Assembly (NCBI RefSeq): GCF_018598585.1
Contig: NZ_JAHESD010000002.1
Coordinates: 124,001 to 188,000, forward strand
Reading direction: 5' to 3'
Length of the DNA stretch: 64,000 nt
Source of the DNA: Chryseosolibacter indicum
GTDB lineage: Bacteria > Bacteroidota > Bacteroidia > Cytophagales > Cyclobacteriaceae
Both the position numbers and the translations under genes were made by a program. The notes under the pieces were generated by a model that saw nothing but the letters and a program-made list of their open reading frames with translations, had not been told where the DNA came from and made no database searches. Shown one piece after another: positions 60,777-64,000 of the stretch; position 1 is the stretch's first letter, and each line of letters opens with the position of its first letter.

Positions 60777-61296
60777 GGTTTTATTTTTAGGCTAAATAGC
60801 GTATTTCTTACTATAGAACATGATCGTGCCAAACGTTTATAGCTTCCTTGCTTTAATAATTTCTTGAAACGCTTAATGAATAAAATGTAGCTCTGGTATC
60901 AGAAGTTAGAAATTGAGGCAGTGGATGATGGAGTGCCTGCCTTGACCAGATACCAACGTGTAATTATTACTGTAAGAGATCATAAGTAGGGAATATCCTT
61001 TTCTTTCCTGGTATGGGCTCTTTATTGTCATCCTGAAGCTATTATTGAGCCTTAGTAATCTTTAATTGTTTTAAAAGCCCGAAGTGCCGTATTAAAGGGC
61101 CTTTTCCCCCAATCCATTATTGCCTATAAACAGCTGAGTTTCCTTTTCTGGCTCTCTTGATTAACCCTATCTGTCTTATTGTCGGTATTAATGGACAGTT
61201 TGTCTTACTGATCTCTTAATCCTTATGAAAAGAGATACTATGGGCATGAGCAGAATTTAACGTTTAGACAAGCCTTTTAGGATAGTCAAAGTCGAG

Positions 61297-61340
61297 GCAT
61301 ACTCGAAGCATACTCGAAGCATCCTCGAGGCATCCTTAAG
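61297..61340. repeat. 11-bp-period tandem array, 4-5 units
   Basis: Units of exactly 11 bp: GCATACTCGAA (61297-61307), GCATACTCGAA (61308-61318), GCATCCTCGAG (61319-61329), GCATCCTTAAG (61330-61340). A partial unit TCAAAGTCGAG lies upstream and GCATCATGGGG downstream. The period is not a multiple of three, so it is non-coding. Confidence 0.9.
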
Positions 61341-61456
61341 GCATCATGGGGAGAAATAATAATTTTATGGCTGTGAAACAGGGGGGAAGGTTGGGGAGAG
61401 AGAGGGGAATTAATGGGACTTGGCGGAAGTCTTCGGTAGCAACTGAAGAAGTAATA

Positions 61457-61489
61457 TTCCCGTCCTGACGGAGTGGTGCAGGACGGGAA
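61457..61489 (-). terminator. Strong hairpin 3' of the GxGYxYP gene
   Basis: A perfect 11-bp stem TTCCCGTCCTG (61457-61467) / CAGGACGGGAA (61479-61489) with an 11-base loop. It lies 16 bp after the stop of the minus-strand gene. No T tract follows, so it may be an RNA-stabilising or attenuating hairpin rather than an intrinsic terminator. Confidence 0.65.
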
Positions 61490-61505
61490 ACTAAGAGGTG
61501 TGTAT

Positions 61506-64000
61506 TTATTCTTTAATAAATCTTAACACGGTGTTTTTCTCATCTTCTATTTTGAGCATGTATACGCCGGGCTTAAGCGGTGTGACGTCAACTGAAGGTT
61601 GATCCTGGGTAAGGGTGCTTTTGTTCAGCATTAACTCTCCCTGCAAGTTATAGATACCTACCTGCACATGATCACCCACACCAGTTACAAGCAACTCGCT
61701 GGAAGCAGGGACCGGGTGGATTGAAACCTGACTTTTTCTGTCTTTGGGTTTTGCATTTTCCGAAGTTAACTGGGTAGCAAGATTTCCAAATAATTCAACT
61801 TCTGCCAGTTGAAGGGTGGACCCGTTGTTGTTGGTCATGTTAAACCTATAATGGGTATAGCTCGTGCTGTTTTCGAAGGTAAAGGTTCGGGTTTGAAACC
61901 TCCTAGGAAAATCCTGGTTAGTCCGGCTATCCAACGTAGTCCAGGTAGTTCCGTTATTCGATCCTTGTAAAGTCCAGTTAAGGGGATCGCGTTCCGGGTG
62001 ATCGTTGGCTGATGTGATGGTATAACTTTTCACCACGTAAGGCGAAGGAGCCTGGTACTGTAACCATGCAGAAGGATGGAATGTCAGGTACTTGGTGTTC
62101 GTCTGGTTGTCGATCAGATTGGTATATTCTTCACCTCTTGGAGAACCTGTTTGATATTGCGCATTTACTGTTCCTCCAAGATTCGTAATATCCTGGGTTG
62201 CAAGAACGGGTTCAACGGGGAGGCCATTCGCTTCACGGATAAGCTGGAAAATATGATCAGGACGTACTACCACATAGTCGTCATTGAGGGAGTTCGCTAC
62301 GTTTTTAAAGTTAGTGGGTTTCACATCATTCCAGGGTTGTGCCTGTATGATAATGAAGCGTGGCTCAGTGCCATCCCATCCTTGTGATGCTGAAGCGATA
62401 TGCTCAATCATGGCTTGTTCCTGTGTACAGTAGTTACAGGCCAGCGCCATGCCCGGAAGACTTCCGTTGTAAATGGTGAGTCCTCCACCTGTATTTTGCG
62501 CTGTGACACCAAGCAATGATGGGGCGTATGTGGCAAATGCTTCTCCGACATTTTGATCAATCCCCCCTGTAATAGTGTTCCAAATGGTTACAACTCTGAA
62601 GCCGGCGCGTTTGTTATATTCCTCTGTTTTCGAAACGAATTGGTTTAATAGGTTTTGACTAGGCCAATCGTTTGGATAGGCATAACCGTAACCTGAAGGG
62701 CCCGAGATTAAGTTGTCGTTATTGGTAGCGGTTTGCCAGAAGTAATTTAAGGCTCCGGGCATGGCATCAACCATGGCAGGTGAGAGTGTCCATCCGATGG
62801 GTACAGAACCACGATCAGGATTACTCCAGAGCTTACGCATGAGGTGCTCTATAAACTGCAGGTTATCGCCATCACTTAAAATAAAAGCAACGTAGAGTTT
62901 ATTTTGTAGTGCTGGCCTAGGAGGTATAGGCTTAGGATTTATTGTGCGAGGCATACCGCTATGCATCGTCAGGTTTGAGCACCAGTCACTGGCAATGGTG
63001 GCAATGCCATAGGTTGAAGCACGTTGCACACCGGGCTGCTCTTCAGGCCACCAGCCCATGTAGTTGGCTCCTGCAGGCATAGAGGATAAGAATTTGTTTA
63101 GCAATTCACTCTCGCCCGGAACATCAGGGTTAAGCCATATTACGGCAGCACCCAACGCTGTGGCATACTCGCGCAAGGCAGCTTTGTGAATGTCAGGGTT
63201 TAACCCTATTAATAGGCGATGGTCGAGGCTTGGCCAATATGTATCATACAGTGTTTGATACACCTGTAGCTTACTGGTGAACTGACCACGCAGATCAAGC
63301 AATACAGGTAAGTTGTATGGCGCCGCAGTCAGACGTGATAGCAAGGTAGGAGACGCAATGAGTGCACCCTGATTTTTGGCAAGCATGGTGGCGAGGTTTA
63401 CTGTATGGATCTGATCAGGATCATATACGATCAGGCCTGCTATCTCACTGCGGTATTTAGTAATAAGATCCCATTTATCAGCAGGCTCTGTCCAAGCCAG
63501 GTTTAACGACTGAAGCCATGTGTAAGGACCTTCAGCAAAGGCATCACCTTCATAGGAAAATATGCGGGGTTGCGTTTTGTTTACTATGCCTTTTAAGGAA
63601 GCAAATAAATAGAGCTCGTCAGATGAGTTTTGAGACACGCCAACCCAATCTACTTTAGTATATGATGTTCCATGCCAGAATACACGCAGCTCTATAGACT
63701 GATTGGCTGCGGGCATGTTAAAAGGCAATGTAAAATTTACATAATCTCCAGCAATGCGGAATTGTTGGCGGGTAATGGTTTGAGAGGCAAGTGTTGCACC
63801 AGTGGTAGCGTTGCGTACATCGATATCTACTACAGGGTCGTTATTTGCAGTGTTGTTGTCAACTTTCATACGGAACTCAGCCACATTAGGTCCTGCAGGT
63901 ATGCCTGTGTCATAGGGTCCATAAATCATGTGATCATTGGGTGCATCAATGCCTACCTGGCAAAGCCATCCGTCAGATTCGGGCCTCCCTGTTTTGTGAC
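61506..64000 (-). CDS. GxGYxYP-family putative glycoside hydrolase with discoidin and T9SS type A domains (5' end cut off)
   Basis: The gene runs off the right edge: above the internal ATG at 63929 the frame stays open to 64000 (for example GWLCQVGIDAPNDH), so the true start is outside. 830 codons are visible. An N-terminal beta-sandwich (carbohydrate-binding-like) is followed by the GxGYxYP domain, with the naming motif visible as GYGYAYP. Then an F5/8 type C (discoidin) domain (SPYVVKSYTITSANDHPERDP, then FNMTNNNGSTLQLAEVELFG) and a C-terminal T9SS type A sorting signal (VSIHPVPASSELLVTG ... LKPGVYMLKIEDEKN). Probably a secreted carbohydrate-active enzyme; activity of the family is not established. 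Confidence 0.92.
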   Translation of the reverse strand, partial: HKTGRPESDGWLCQVGIDAPNDHMIYGPYDTGIPAGPNVAEFRMKVDNNTANNDPVVDIDVRNATTGATLASQTITRQQFRIAGDYVNFTLPFNMPAANQSIELRVFWHGTSYTKVDWVGVSQNSSDELYLFASLKGIVNKTQPRIFSYEGDAFAEGPYTWLQSLNLAWTEPADKWDLITKYRSEIAGLIVYDPDQIHTVNLATMLAKNQGALIASPTLLSRLTAAPYNLPVLLDLRGQFTSKLQVYQTLYDTYWPSLDHRLLIGLNPDIHKAALREYATALGAAVIWLNPDVPGESELLNKFLSSMPAGANYMGWWPEEQPGVQRASTYGIATIASDWCSNLTMHSGMPRTINPKPIPPRPALQNKLYVAFILSDGDNLQFIEHLMRKLWSNPDRGSVPIGWTLSPAMVDAMPGALNYFWQTATNNDNLISGPSGYGYAYPNDWPSQNLLNQFVSKTEEYNKRAGFRVVTIWNTITGGIDQNVGEAFATYAPSLLGVTAQNTGGGLTIYNGSLPGMALACNYCTQEQAMIEHIASASQGWDGTEPRFIIIQAQPWNDVKPTNFKNVANSLNDDYVVVRPDHIFQLIREANGLPVEPVLATQDITNLGGTVNAQYQTGSPRGEEYTNLIDNQTNTKYLTFHPSAWLQYQAPSPYVVKSYTITSANDHPERDPLNWTLQGSNNGTTWTTLDSRTNQDFPRRFQTRTFTFENSTSYTHYRFNMTNNNGSTLQLAEVELFGNLATQLTSENAKPKDRKSQVSIHPVPASSELLVTGVGDHVQVGIYNLQGELMLNKSTLTQDQPSVDVTPLKPGVYMLKIEDEKNTVLRFIKE

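Larger units (their letters stand above)
60777..61505. other. 729-bp spacer with tandem array and hairpin
   Basis: Contains the 11-bp array 61297-61340 and the hairpin 61457-61489, both listed separately. No gene is seen on either strand; short frames here lack protein features. The cupin promoter must lie at its left end on the minus strand, but no exact consensus was found. Confidence 0.45.

Noticed and set aside
1-64000. CRISPR arrays, tRNA or rRNA genes, prophage
   Set aside because: I found no regularly spaced long direct repeats, no tRNA-like cloverleaf I could support, and no phage structural genes. An automated search could still find a missed tRNA.

Overview
The window looks like chromosomal DNA of a free-living Bacteroidota, most likely order Cytophagales. 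The indicators are a SusC/SusD pair, three proteins with type IX secretion (T9SS) sorting domains, a PorP/SprF protein, a near-perfect Bacteroidota promoter (TTTG, 21 bp, TACCTTTG) and AT-rich spacers with few Shine-Dalgarno sites. I saw no tRNA, rRNA, CRISPR array, prophage or intact insertion sequence. The order is an inference from protein style, not a database match.

Region by region. 1-6221: a SusD (cut by the left edge) and SusC outer-membrane import pair, divergent from a lipoprotein formylglycine-generating enzyme that keeps both catalytic cysteines. 6825-13968: a carboxylate-uptake-like locus with an IS1 InsA-like zinc-ribbon/HTH protein, an outer-membrane porin, an MHS-type MFS symporter, two tiny membrane proteins, a sensor kinase fused to a sodium/solute-symporter domain, and its response regulator. 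13969-15957: an SDR gene flanked by three degenerate copies of a ~103-bp repeat. 15958-20602: a zinc-ribbon protein, a PASTA pseudogene, a secreted alpha/beta hydrolase, a WecA-type sugar-phosphate transferase and a fatty acid desaturase. 20842-25192: xseA-xseB, a cyclophilin lipoprotein, a YihY-type membrane protein and hypotheticals. 25285-30740: a PIG-L deacetylase, an unlisted 38-residue membrane peptide and an SSS symporter, the last two overlapping by ATGA, then a DUF6232-like protein and a small secreted peptide.

30997-35040 is a stress-type island: a baeRF (release-factor-like) protein, a 69-residue protein, a YghA-like SDR, an LLM oxidoreductase and a sensory-rhodopsin-transducer-family protein with no rhodopsin in view. 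35105-42280 holds a lipoprotein hydrolase, a stand-alone DUF4347 domain with a His/Cys dyad, a MacB/FtsX-type permease and a coiled-coil/beta-barrel protein. 42734-47676 is a T9SS cassette: a HYR-repeat protein with a type B sorting domain, its PorP/SprF partner, a PorE-like gene cut short and joined to the tail of a beta-barrel gene by an apparent deletion, and a DUF4468 protein. 48114-50616: an LpxL-like acyltransferase and ChaA. 50842-53787: a 981-residue protein with 15 ELWxxDGT-type repeats and a type A sorting domain. 54121-59568: the imuA-imuB-dnaE2 mutagenesis cassette behind a promoter carrying two 13-bp palindromes. 59608-60776: a cupin-SDR pair. 61506-64000: a GxGYxYP/discoidin/T9SS protein cut by the right edge.

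Unusual features are concentrated in the spacers: 11-bp-period tandem arrays in three of them, the 103-bp repeat family, an 83-bp inverted repeat, and two genes broken by internal deletions.
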